From CAZYFH01 sp964646815 (GTDB lineage: Bacteria > Acidobacteriota > Vicinamibacteria > Vicinamibacterales > UBA8438): a stretch of 64,000 nt of DNA. Below, piece by piece: positions 53,120-61,780 of the stretch (its first letter is position 1; each line of letters begins with the position of its first letter). A program made the translations under genes and the position numbers. Below the pieces are notes generated by a model. It made no database searches. It saw only the letters and a list, made by a program, of their open reading frames with translations, and was not told the DNA's origin. The stretch lies in NCBI GenBank assembly GCA_964646815.1, contig CAZYFH010000006.1:1-64000 (forward strand), read 5' to 3'.

Positions 53120-54478
53120 CTACAGGTCAGAGAGCTCCGCGAACGACCCCGTGCTGTTGCCGATCTGCTCGGCCGGTACACCCAGCTTGTGCAGCACGCT
53201 CAGATAGAGGTTGGTCAGCGGCGTCTCGTCCGGGTATCGGAGATGCCGCGCCCCCCTGATCTGACCGCCGCCCCCGCCCACGAGCAGAGCCGGCAGCTTG
53301 TGCGGATCGTGCTGGTCGCTTTCGCTCATGCCACTGCCGAAGAACACCGCCATCTGATCGAGCAGCGACCCGTCGCCATCCGGCGTGGCCTGGAGCCGCT
53401 CCAGGTAGTACGCGAAGAGCCGCATGTGGTACGTATTGATACGCACCAGCTTCTCGACGCGCTCCGAATCGGACGTCGAATGGGTCACCTGATGGTGTCC
53501 ACCGGCCACACCGATTTCTGGATAGGTCCGACCGCTGATCTCCTTGCCCACCATAAAGGTGCCGACGCGCGTGAGATCGGCCTGATAGGCCAGCACCAGG
53601 AGATCGAACATCAGTTTCGCGTAGTCCTCGAACGCCTCCGGGACAGCGCCCGTCGGCCGCTCGAGTGACGGGAGCTCGCGTTCGCCTTGCGCCTCGGCTT
53701 TCTGGATGCGCAGCTCGACATCGCGAATCGCGTCGAGATATTCCGTCAGCTTGATCCGGTCGCGCGCCCCTAGCACCGCCTGGCGATCGGCGACCGTGTC
53801 GGTGACCGAGTCGAGGATGCTTCGGTTCTTTCGGAGGCGCGCGGCGTGCGCCGCCGGGTCCGTTGTATCGGCGTCGCCGAACAGGCGCTCGAAGACCGCA
53901 CGCGGGTTGTTCTCAACTGGCATCGGCGTCGTCGGCGTCCGCCACGACAGCGTGTTGACGTACGCGCAGCTGTATCCGACGTCACAGGCGCCCGCCAGGT
54001 CGGTCGCCTCGAGTCCGATCTCGAGTGATCGGATCTGGGTCTCCCGACCCAGCTGTTCCGCGGCGAGCTGGTCGACCGACACCCCGGCCCTGAAATCGGC
54101 CCCCTCCGTCGGCTTGCCGTGCACCCCGGTCAGAAACGCCGCGCCGATGCGCCCATGGCCGCCAGCTGGCTCACCCGGGCGAGCGACCGCCGGTTCGTTG
54201 TCCAACCCGCTGACCACTACGACCTGGTCACGGACCTTGGCGAGCGGCTGGAGTATGGTCGGCAGCTCGAACCCCGTGCCATCGGTGGCGGGCGTGAACT
54301 GATCCATGATCATCCCCATCGGGACGTAGACGACGCCGAACCGCTTGATGGGTCTCGCCGCGGTGTTTCGAATGGCCGCGAATGCCGGCACCATGCTATC
54401 CAGCAACGGCAGGGCAATAGTGGCGCCCAGGCCGCGCAGCACGGTGCGCCGCGGCAGGGCCCGCTTGGTAACGATCAT
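53120..54478 (-). CDS. Tat-exported DUF1552 protein, cassette copy 3
   Basis: 452 aa. Tat signal with Arg10-Arg11 (LPRRTVLRGLGATIALPLLD). DUF1552 segments VVSGLDNEPAVARPGEPAGG, GYSCAYVNTLSWRTPTTPMP, FDLLVLAYQADLTRVGTFM, GGHHQVTHSTSDSERVEKL, ending GNSTGSFAELSDL. Closest in the window to copy 1. Start overlaps the DUF1592 stop by 4 nt (ATGA at 54478-54475). The usual PHHAISHH motif reads GGHHQVTHS, so the first His pair is kept and the second is partly lost. Confidence 0.9.
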   Translation of the reverse strand: MIVTKRALPRRTVLRGLGATIALPLLDSMVPAFAAIRNTAARPIKRFGVVYVPMGMIMDQFTPATDGTGFELPTILQPLAKVRDQVVVVSGLDNEPAVARPGEPAGGHGRIGAAFLTGVHGKPTEGADFRAGVSVDQLAAEQLGRETQIRSLEIGLEATDLAGACDVGYSCAYVNTLSWRTPTTPMPVENNPRAVFERLFGDADTTDPAAHAARLRKNRSILDSVTDTVADRQAVLGARDRIKLTEYLDAIRDVELRIQKAEAQGERELPSLERPTGAVPEAFEDYAKLMFDLLVLAYQADLTRVGTFMVGKEISGRTYPEIGVAGGHHQVTHSTSDSERVEKLVRINTYHMRLFAYYLERLQATPDGDGSLLDQMAVFFGSGMSESDQHDPHKLPALLVGGGGGQIRGARHLRYPDETPLTNLYLSVLHKLGVPAEQIGNSTGSFAELSDL

Positions 54479-56880
54479 GACGCCGCCCTCCTCATCTGAA
54501 ACGGAACACTCTCGACCATTCCCAGGATGATCGACGACCAGCGGTAGTCGCTCTCGGCCGCGTCGCGGACGATCTTCCGGATGGCCGGCATGTCATAGTA
54601 CTCGACGCCCCGCCCGAGCGCGTACGTCAACAACCGGCTAGTAACGGTCGTCATGAACTCGGTGTCGCGGGAGGCGAGCATCTCTCGCAGGCCGATCGGG
54701 CCGTCGAACGACGCGCCGTCGGGGAGCTCGCCCGACGCATCGATCACGGTCCCGCCTTCGTCGGACCGCCACTTGCCGATCGCGTCGAAGTTCTCGAGCG
54801 CGAAGCCAAGGGGATCCATGCGAGCATGGCAGCTTGCGCACGCGGGGTTCGCCCGATGCTGCTCCATCCGCTCCCGCATCGATCTGGGCTCGGCCGTCGC
54901 GTCGTTCTCCTCAAGTTCTGGCACGTCGGGGGGCGGTGGCGGTGGCGGGGCACCAAGGACGTTTTCCAGCAGCCACTTCCCCCGCAGCACCGGCGAGGTC
55001 CGCGTCGCATACGACGTCACCGTAAGAATACTGCCGTGTCCAAGCAGGCCTCGACGCGCGTTGTCGGACATCGGGACGCGACGGAAGTGGCTCCCGTAGA
55101 CGCCTCGCACGCCGTAGTGTCGCGCCAGCCGCTCATTGAGAAACGTGTAATCGGCCGTCAGCAGCTCGCTCGCGCTCCGATCGTCGCGTAGCTGCTGCTC
55201 GAAGAAGAGCTCGGTTTCTCGGCGGAACGCCTCGCGCAGGTTGTCGTCGAACTCCGGGAAGGCGTTGACGTCGGGCGCCACAGCGCGCATGTTGCGCAGG
55301 TGGAGCCACTGGCCGGCGAAGCTCGTCGCCAGCGTCGACGAACGCGGATCGGCCAGCATCCGCCGCACCTGCGTCTCGAGAACACCGGGGTCGCGTAGCC
55401 GCCCCTCCGTGGCCACGGTCAGCAGCTCATCGTCAGGAATGCTGTGCCAGAGGACGAACGACATCCGGGACGCGAGCTGGAGATCCGTCAGGGGATAGGG
55501 AGCCCCGGCAGCAGTGTCGACCGGATCAGGTTCCATCCGATAGAGGAAGTCAGGGTCGATCAGTACGCGCTCGAGCGCCCACCGGACACCCGTCTCGAAG
55601 CTGTCCTCTTCCGCACGGCCGGCCCGAAAGACGCCGACCAGCGTGTCGAGGTCGGTGTCGGTGACTGGCCGCCGATACGCTCGGCGGGCAAGCGATGCGA
55701 GCAACTGCCTCGCGCACGGCTCCTCGTCCTCGAGCCCGGCGGGGTCACAGACGAAGATACGGCGGCGGCTCGGCGTGTCCCCGAGACTGGTGGCGTTGAA
55801 CGGGCCTTCGATCTCGACGCGGCCGATGCGCGTCTCCGCGCCGCGCACGCCACCGAACGTGATGTTGGCGACCGGCAGCTGCGCGGGCGCAACGCCTTCG
55901 GGTGCCACCATGCGATCGACGAAGGTAACACCCACCAGATGCAGCCCCGCCGCCGCTGAGAACCGAGCCTCGAACGGCTGCGGCGGCACGCGTCGCCGGC
56001 GCGGCGCGTCCGGGTCTCTCGGCGGCCGCTCCAGCGTGAAGACCTGAATCTGGACGCCGTCAAGTCGTACCTCGAGCTGCTGCGGCTCGGGCCCGGGCCG
56101 TATACCCTCGCCTCGGTGCGACGCGATCCGAACGATGTACTCGCCGTCCACCGGAAAATGATGGCGGATCACCGTGCCGCCTCGCGTGCCGAACGGGAGC
56201 GCCTCGCTGGCGCGTCCGGTCTGCGTGTCCATTCGCGAGACGGTGTAGGCCTGAATCCCCGGGCGCACGCGCATGTCGCCCACCGCAAGGCGCGCAATGC
56301 GCGAGGCGGCCGACATGTAGCGCTCCAGTAATCCAGACGACAGCCGCTGCATATCCGCATTGTTGTCGAAGCCAAACGCCATTTCGTCGGCGGGGAGCAG
56401 CGCCGGACCGTCGATCTCCACGGCGAGCAGGTCGCGAACCGCGTTCGCGTATTCGGTCCGGGTGAGCCGCCGCACGGTCGGCCGACCCGGATCCGGGTCA
56501 GCGGCAGCGGCACGGTCAATCGCCGTTTCCAACCAGGAGGCGAACGCTCTATAGCGCGCCGCGGACGGCCGCGGCCGCGCCGGCGGCGGCATCTCCTGCG
56601 TGCGCAGCTTGATCAGAACCTTCTCCCAGATCTCTGCATCTGCGCTGACCTGTTCGAGATCAGCCGTCTCGAGCGAGAGACCGGCTGTCTGCAGGCGATC
56701 GTTGTGGCAGGTGACGCAATAGCGGTCGAGCATGCCACGGAACGCGTCGGCTGGCACCGGCGCGAGGCGTGCTGACTGCGTGGGCGGCCGAGCGGGCAGG
56801 CGCGGCTCGGCCTGGACGAAGCCGAGGCCGGCTCCCAAGACCAGGAACAGCGCGCTAACGCCGAGAAGGATCTTCGGCAC
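54475..56880 (-). CDS. Diheme DUF1592-family protein, cassette copy 3
   Basis: 801 aa, GTG start 9 nt after GGAGG. The signal ends near residue 24. Heme motifs CVTCH at 55-59 and CASCH at 681-685. The DUF1587 (RRLTRTEYANAVRDLLAVEI), DUF1592 (LASRMSFVLWHSIPDDELLT), DUF1588 (RTSPVLRGKWLLENVLGAPP) and DUF1585 (LTYALGRGVEYYDMPAIRKI) parts are in standard order. Closest to copy 1 in sequence. Leads a leftward operon with DUF1552 and ankyrin; unlike copies 1 and 2 there is no regulatory/cytochrome/propeller gene beside it. Confidence 0.9.
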   Translation of the reverse strand: MPKILLGVSALFLVLGAGLGFVQAEPRLPARPPTQSARLAPVPADAFRGMLDRYCVTCHNDRLQTAGLSLETADLEQVSADAEIWEKVLIKLRTQEMPPPARPRPSAARYRAFASWLETAIDRAAAADPDPGRPTVRRLTRTEYANAVRDLLAVEIDGPALLPADEMAFGFDNNADMQRLSSGLLERYMSAASRIARLAVGDMRVRPGIQAYTVSRMDTQTGRASEALPFGTRGGTVIRHHFPVDGEYIVRIASHRGEGIRPGPEPQQLEVRLDGVQIQVFTLERPPRDPDAPRRRRVPPQPFEARFSAAAGLHLVGVTFVDRMVAPEGVAPAQLPVANITFGGVRGAETRIGRVEIEGPFNATSLGDTPSRRRIFVCDPAGLEDEEPCARQLLASLARRAYRRPVTDTDLDTLVGVFRAGRAEEDSFETGVRWALERVLIDPDFLYRMEPDPVDTAAGAPYPLTDLQLASRMSFVLWHSIPDDELLTVATEGRLRDPGVLETQVRRMLADPRSSTLATSFAGQWLHLRNMRAVAPDVNAFPEFDDNLREAFRRETELFFEQQLRDDRSASELLTADYTFLNERLARHYGVRGVYGSHFRRVPMSDNARRGLLGHGSILTVTSYATRTSPVLRGKWLLENVLGAPPPPPPPDVPELEENDATAEPRSMRERMEQHRANPACASCHARMDPLGFALENFDAIGKWRSDEGGTVIDASGELPDGASFDGPIGLREMLASRDTEFMTTVTSRLLTYALGRGVEYYDMPAIRKIVRDAAESDYRWSSIILGMVESVPFQMRRAAS

Positions 56881-57190
56881 AGGGACCGACCTCCGACCTT
56901 AATAGTACTCCACATCCCCCGCCAACGGATGGACGGGACTGTCCTAGCCGGATGGCCCACAACTCCCGATCGGCGCTCGCCGCACTTCCGCTGCTGGCGT
57001 GTCGTGCATCCTGCGATGCCGCCGAGGACGGCAGATTTGACGACGCGCGGGCACCGCGCGGCGACGCCCCGCTCGGGTGGCGCCAGCCGATCTGCTGAGG
57101 TCGGATCGCGACCGGTCATAAAGGCATTCGCCCTCGGCACGACTGTGGCGGCGGCATAGAACCGCCCCAAGCGGTTCGCAACACGGGCCC

Positions 57191-57328
57191 GACGATGGCA
57201 AGTTCGGCCGCCCGAGCGACGCCGTCCGTATCGCGCGCGATCGCGGCGTCCGGACCCTCACCGCCGAACGGAAGACGACCCTCTGTGTGACACGGCACGG
57301 TCCGCTGGTCGAGGCCGTCCGCAGCTAA
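57191..57328 (+). pseudogene. Possible penicillin-acylase-like fragment
   Basis: The frame from 57191 to a TAA at 57328 includes AERKTTLCVTRHGPLVEAV. The TRHGP(L/V)V motif preceded by alternating strand residues is typical of the beta chain of penicillin-acylase-type Ntn hydrolases. Only about 45 codons remain, with no start and no neighbouring parts. The match is short and could be chance. Confidence 0.25.
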
Positions 57329-57686
57329 TTCGGGACGCTGGGATCGGTGATCCGGTCCCCGCGTGCCCGAGTCTGGTCGGCGGGCGCAACTGGCAGGCGT
57401 CCGCGTACAGCCCGGAACGCGGCGTCCTCATCATCTTCATCTTCCTGCTCCATCAGAGGTGTGCACGACGATCCGCAAGGCGCGAGGAGGGCGCACACCA
57501 GGAGTGTGTGACCGACGAGCACCGCCGCGCGGTGGGATGCGTCGGCGGTCGAATGCAGCGGCACGCGCCCCATGGGTTGGCCGCCCCACGCCGCGCCCGC
57601 GAGGCGCGCCTTGGCCGCCGCCGTCCGCATACGAGCCGTACGTTTCCACGTCGGACGGCTCCTCTCAAGACGCGGCTTTACCCCGT

Positions 57687-57698
57687 CCCCCCCCCCCC
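57687..57698. repeat. Homopolymeric run of 12 C
   Basis: Uninterrupted C12 located 170 bp before the start of the SCO/VCBS gene. Such runs slip during replication and are also error-prone in sequencing. Confidence 0.9.
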
Positions 57699-57867
57699 GT
57701 GGGAATCTCGGGCTGCCCACGCATCGGATGGCCGGACGCCGGGTGCTACGATAGTTCTGAGTTGCGTGGCACGCTCGCATGTTGTGGGTCGTCCGGCTTG
57801 TGAGCGCCGGACGCTCGATCCGGTTGGGGCACGGGACGGGGACCGCACTCCGTAGGAGGTTTTCACC

Positions 57868-60354
57868 ATGAATGCGAGTGGAAGCACGGCGGCACTCGCG
57901 GGGATCATTGCGTTCGGAAGCGCCGCATCCATCGGCTGCGGTGGCGGCGGCGCCTCGCCCCCGGCGGCCGAGGCCGCCGCCGACGCGCCCGTACCCGAGG
58001 CCCCAACCGCTCGAGACCTCCTGGCCGCGGGCCACGTGGTCGAGATCCCATCGTTCTCCTTGACCGATCAGACGGGCGCCCCCTTTGGCTCTGCCGATCT
58101 GGATGGCCGGCTCTGGGTCGCCAACCTCACGTCGACACGCTGTGGCGGCGGCTGCCAGGACGTGATCGCCGTACTGCGCGGGATCCAGGACGAGTTCCTC
58201 GGGGCGGAAGACGTGCGCCTGGTCAGCTTCAGCGTCGACCCTGAACACGACACGCCTCGGGTCCTGGCCCGCCACGCCGACGACGCGGGGGCCGACCCGG
58301 ACCACTGGAAGTTCCTGACCGGGCGGCCGAACCAGATCGAACAACTCAGCCGGCACGGGCTCCACTTCGCGGTCGGCGAGAACGCCGGGGGCGGGGACGC
58401 TGTTCCGAGTCAGGAGTTGCTGCTGGTAGGCCGTCACCGTGCGATCCGCGGGGTGTTTGACGGCTCGAGCGCGGACGGTCGCGACGCACTGGTGACCGAA
58501 CTGCGCGCCCTCGCCGGCGCGCCGGCCCAGCAGCGATACGCAGACCCCGAAGAGGTGCTCGATCCTGCGTGGCTGAGCCAGCGCGCCGAGGATCAGCTCG
58601 CGACAGTCGACCGGTTCGAGGTGTTCCACGACTTTCGCTTCGAGGATCGGGTACACGAGAGCGGCATCACCTTCCTGAACCGGGTGACCGACGACTCGGG
58701 CAAGGCCTACAAGCCGGTCCACTACGACCACGGGAACGGCCTCGCCGTTGCCGACGTCGACGGCGACGACCGGCTCGACCTCTACTTCTCGAACCAGGTG
58801 GGCGGCAACGAGCTCTGGCGCAACCTCGGGAACGGCGAGTTCGACAACATCACCGCCACGGCGGGCGTCGCGCTCGCGGACCTGATCGGCGTGGCCGCGT
58901 CGTTCGCCGACACCGACAACGACGGCGATGCCGACCTGTATGTGACGACCGTCCGCGGTGGCAACCACCTCTTCGTCAACGACGGCAGCGGTCGATTCAC
59001 CGATGTCACCGAGGCGGCCGGCCTGACGCACGTCGGTCACTCGTCGGGTGGCGTGTTCTTCGATTACAACCGCGACGGGTTACTTGACTTGTTCCTGTGC
59101 AATGTCGGCGTGTACTCCACGGACGAGATGGGTCCCGGCGGATACTACGTTGGCGTTGCCGAGAACGCGTTCTTTGGGCATCTCCAGCCGGAGGAGTTCA
59201 ACGAGCGCAGCATCCTGTACGAGAACCAGGGGGACAATCGGTTCGTCGATGTGACCGAGGCGCGCCGGCTGGTCGACGAAAGCTGGACCGGCGACGCGAG
59301 CCCGATCGATGCCAACGCCGACGGCTGGCCCGACCTCTACGTGCTGAATATGCAGGGCCACGACCAGTACTACGAGAACGTAGGCGGCGAGTACTTCGAG
59401 CGACGAAGCCGCGAGCTCTTTCCCAGGACGCCGTGGGGATCGATGAGCATCAAGGCCTTCGACTACGACAACGACGCAGACATGGACATCATCCTCACAG
59501 ATATGCACTCGGACATGAGCGAGGATGTCGGCCCGCCGCGCGAGAAGCTCAAGTCACGCATGCAGTGGGGCGAGGACAGGTTGCAATCGGACGGGATGAG
59601 CATCTTCGGCAACGCGTTCTTTCGCAACAACGGTGACGGTACTTTCACCGAGGCGTCCGACGAGTTGGGAACCGAGAACTACTGGCCCTGGGGACTCAGC
59701 GTCGGCGACCTGAACGCGGATGGTTACGACGACGTGTTCATCGCGTCGAGCATGAACTTCCCGTTTCGCTATGGGGTCAACAGCGTCCTGTTGAACAACG
59801 GGGGCGAGTCCTTCCTCGACAGCGAGTTCATCCTGGGGGTGGAGCCGCGCCGGGAACGGCGCACGGCGAGGCACTGGTTCACGCTCAACTGCCTAGCGGA
59901 GGACCGTGGGAACCAGTACTGCGAGCAGTACGGGCTCCTCGGCGAGACCGAGATCTGGGCCGCCCTCGGGTCGCGCGCCTCGGCGATCTTCGACCTGGAG
60001 GGGGACGGCGACCTGGACATCGTGACCAACGAGTTTCACGACACACCGATGGTACTGGTCAGCAACCTCGCCGACCAGACGTCGGTGAACTACCTGGTCG
60101 TCACGCTCGTCGGGACGGAATCCAACCGCGACGGTCTGGGCGCCCGCGTCACGGTGCGGACCGCCGGCGGGTCCTACGTCAAGGTCCACGATGGGCAGTC
60201 GGGGTACCTGTCGCAGAGCCTCATCCCGCTGTACTTCGGGCTGGGGAATGCCGCGAGTGTCGACGAGATAACCGTGGCCTGGCCCTCTGGCACGGAACAG
60301 GTCGTGTCAGGTCCGATCGCTGCCAACACCACCGTGGAGGTCAGGGAAGAGTAG
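57868..60354 (+). CDS. Lipoprotein fusion: SCO1/SenC-like thioredoxin domain plus VCBS/FG-GAP and ASPIC/UnbV
   Basis: 828 aa, ATG after AGGAGG. Lipobox SIGC (Cys24). Residues about 58-205 form an SCO1-like thioredoxin fold (IPSFSLTDQTGAPFGSADLD, LVSFSVDPEHDTPRVLARHA) with the CxxxC pair Cys92 and Cys96 (RCGGGC). The third copper ligand of SCO proteins, a His in the later VDHS-type motif, aligns with AVPSQELLLVG, where no His is present. From about 285 FG-GAP/VCBS repeats follow (VADVDGDDRLDLYFSNQ, FADTDNDGDADLYVTT), Ca-binding Asp loops forming a propeller, and a C-terminal ASPIC/UnbV segment (GLGARVTVRTAGGSYVKVHD, ITVAWPSGTEQVV). Disulfide exchange on an outer-membrane scaffold is one possible role. 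Confidence 0.85.
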   Translation: MNASGSTAALAGIIAFGSAASIGCGGGGASPPAAEAAADAPVPEAPTARDLLAAGHVVEIPSFSLTDQTGAPFGSADLDGRLWVANLTSTRCGGGCQDVIAVLRGIQDEFLGAEDVRLVSFSVDPEHDTPRVLARHADDAGADPDHWKFLTGRPNQIEQLSRHGLHFAVGENAGGGDAVPSQELLLVGRHRAIRGVFDGSSADGRDALVTELRALAGAPAQQRYADPEEVLDPAWLSQRAEDQLATVDRFEVFHDFRFEDRVHESGITFLNRVTDDSGKAYKPVHYDHGNGLAVADVDGDDRLDLYFSNQVGGNELWRNLGNGEFDNITATAGVALADLIGVAASFADTDNDGDADLYVTTVRGGNHLFVNDGSGRFTDVTEAAGLTHVGHSSGGVFFDYNRDGLLDLFLCNVGVYSTDEMGPGGYYVGVAENAFFGHLQPEEFNERSILYENQGDNRFVDVTEARRLVDESWTGDASPIDANADGWPDLYVLNMQGHDQYYENVGGEYFERRSRELFPRTPWGSMSIKAFDYDNDADMDIILTDMHSDMSEDVGPPREKLKSRMQWGEDRLQSDGMSIFGNAFFRNNGDGTFTEASDELGTENYWPWGLSVGDLNADGYDDVFIASSMNFPFRYGVNSVLLNNGGESFLDSEFILGVEPRRERRTARHWFTLNCLAEDRGNQYCEQYGLLGETEIWAALGSRASAIFDLEGDGDLDIVTNEFHDTPMVLVSNLADQTSVNYLVVTLVGTESNRDGLGARVTVRTAGGSYVKVHDGQSGYLSQSLIPLYFGLGNAASVDEITVAWPSGTEQVVSGPIAANTTVEVREE

Positions 60355-60379
60355 CGGCGCAGGCCCCGCAACCAGCCCG

Positions 60380-61780
60380 CTAACGCGCGAGTTCGCGGCT
60401 GAGCGCCATCACCGCCTCGACGGTTTCCTCGATGGTGCGGAGCTCGGGCCGCTCGGGATGAACCTCCCGCGCGGCGACCAGCCATTCCTGGGCCTCCTCG
60501 TAGCGCTCGAGGCGGACGAGGGCAGTCGCCCCTTCGATCCACGACCTTGCGTCCGCCGGCTCGAGTGCGACGACGCGCCGCCATTGGGGCACCGACGCCG
60601 CCAGCTGGCCCATGTTCCGCAGCATCTCGGCCTGTCCCACGTGGGCGTCCACGCGGCCCAGGTCGTGCTCCGCGGCAGCGGCGAAGCGGGCGAGCGCTTT
60701 GCCGAACCGGCCTTGCTCCGCGAACAGCACGCCGAGGCTGAGGTGGGTTTCCGCGTGATCTGGCGACCGCCGCAAGACCCGCTCGAACTGCGAGACCGCG
60801 GCCTCGACCTCCCCCTGCCAGTACAACGACAGGCCCAGCGCGTGCCCGAGCGGATCGCTCTCGGGGTCCAACTCGAGCCCACGACGGAACACCCCCGCCG
60901 CCGCCGCATATTCACCCGCGTCCATCGCGAGGGCACCCCGCTGAAGGTACGCCTCCGCAGTCTCGATCAGCCAGTAATACTCCTGCATCAGCGGGTCATG
61001 GAGCCGCGACTCGCCGTCGCCGCGCATCCCCAGGTGCGCCTCGGCCTTCTCCTCCTCGCCGAGGCCTCGATACGCCACCGCCAAGGGGTAGTGCAGACGC
61101 GTCGCCTCTGGCTCGAGCGCCAACGCCTGCTCGAAATAGTCTGCGGCCTCGGCCTGGTCGCCCTGCGCCAGCGCCGCGTCACCCAATCCCTCGAGCGCCG
61201 CAGCCGATCGTGGGTCGACCTCGCGCGCTTGGTGAAAGAGCCGCTCCGCGTCTTCGGGGCGCGCCTGTTCCAAATAGGCCTCGCCGAGCGCGACGATAGT
61301 GGGTAGATCTGTCGGGCGCAGCTCAAGCGCGCGTTCGAAGAACTCCGGCGCGCCCGCGCGGTCACCGCTCGTCAGGTGGAGCTGCCCCAGGTAGTACGGC
61401 CAGCGCGGCTCAGTGGGTGCCAGCGCCTGGGCATTTCGCAAGCTGGTTTCTGCGCCGCCATACAGCCCCGTCGCCATCAGGATGAGGCCGACGTCGCCAT
61501 GCGCGTGGGCCAGCTGGGTGGCCGACGTGTTCAGGGAGGTCGTCTTCTCCTCGAGGGCCTCGAGGGCAGCGTAGCGTTCGCGCACTTGATCCTGTACTGA
61601 CGGCTCCAGCCGAGACAGAGCGGGAATCGGGACCGACTGGATCTCCCATTCGCCTATCTCGATGGCGGCAGCATCGACATCGCGCCCGGAATCGCCCACC
61701 TGCGAAGACGCACAGCCCCCCCCCACGACGGCCAGCACGCTGGTGAAAACGGCCGCGCCGCGCCTGTTCCGCCCGCTCAT
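60380..61780 (-). CDS. TPR-repeat lipoprotein coupled to a VCBS lipoprotein
   Basis: 466 aa. Lipobox GGGC (Cys23) after a short signal. About ten TPR units (AADYFEQALALEPEATRLHY, AAGVFRRGLELDPESDPLGH, ETHLSLGVLFAEQGRFGKAL). Homologue of 32439-33836 over the whole length. Its ATG overlaps the stop of the VCBS gene by 4 nt (ATGA, 61780-61777), so the two products are made together. TPR plus VCBS/ASPIC is a recurring pairing in Acidobacteriota, with a presumed surface or periplasmic assembly role. Confidence 0.87.
   Translation of the reverse strand: MSGRNRRGAAVFTSVLAVVGGGCASSQVGDSGRDVDAAAIEIGEWEIQSVPIPALSRLEPSVQDQVRERYAALEALEEKTTSLNTSATQLAHAHGDVGLILMATGLYGGAETSLRNAQALAPTEPRWPYYLGQLHLTSGDRAGAPEFFERALELRPTDLPTIVALGEAYLEQARPEDAERLFHQAREVDPRSAAALEGLGDAALAQGDQAEAADYFEQALALEPEATRLHYPLAVAYRGLGEEEKAEAHLGMRGDGESRLHDPLMQEYYWLIETAEAYLQRGALAMDAGEYAAAAGVFRRGLELDPESDPLGHALGLSLYWQGEVEAAVSQFERVLRRSPDHAETHLSLGVLFAEQGRFGKALARFAAAAEHDLGRVDAHVGQAEMLRNMGQLAASVPQWRRVVALEPADARSWIEGATALVRLERYEEAQEWLVAAREVHPERPELRTIEETVEAVMALSRELAR

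Larger units (their letters stand above)
56881..57867. other. Long intergenic region with a 12-C run and possible gene debris
   Basis: Almost 1 kb without a convincing gene between divergent transcription units. Open frames on both strands lack recognisable families. It contains a possible hydrolase tail at 57191-57328, a homopolymer of 12 C at 57687-57698, a -10-like TACGAT at 57747-57752 preceded by TG, and the ribosome site AGGAGG (57854-57859) of the next gene. Confidence 0.6.

Noticed and set aside
57325..59040. 571-codon leftward open frame over the start of the SCO/VCBS gene
   Set aside because: The sense strand shows lipobox, thioredoxin-fold and FG-GAP motifs; the antisense has none.
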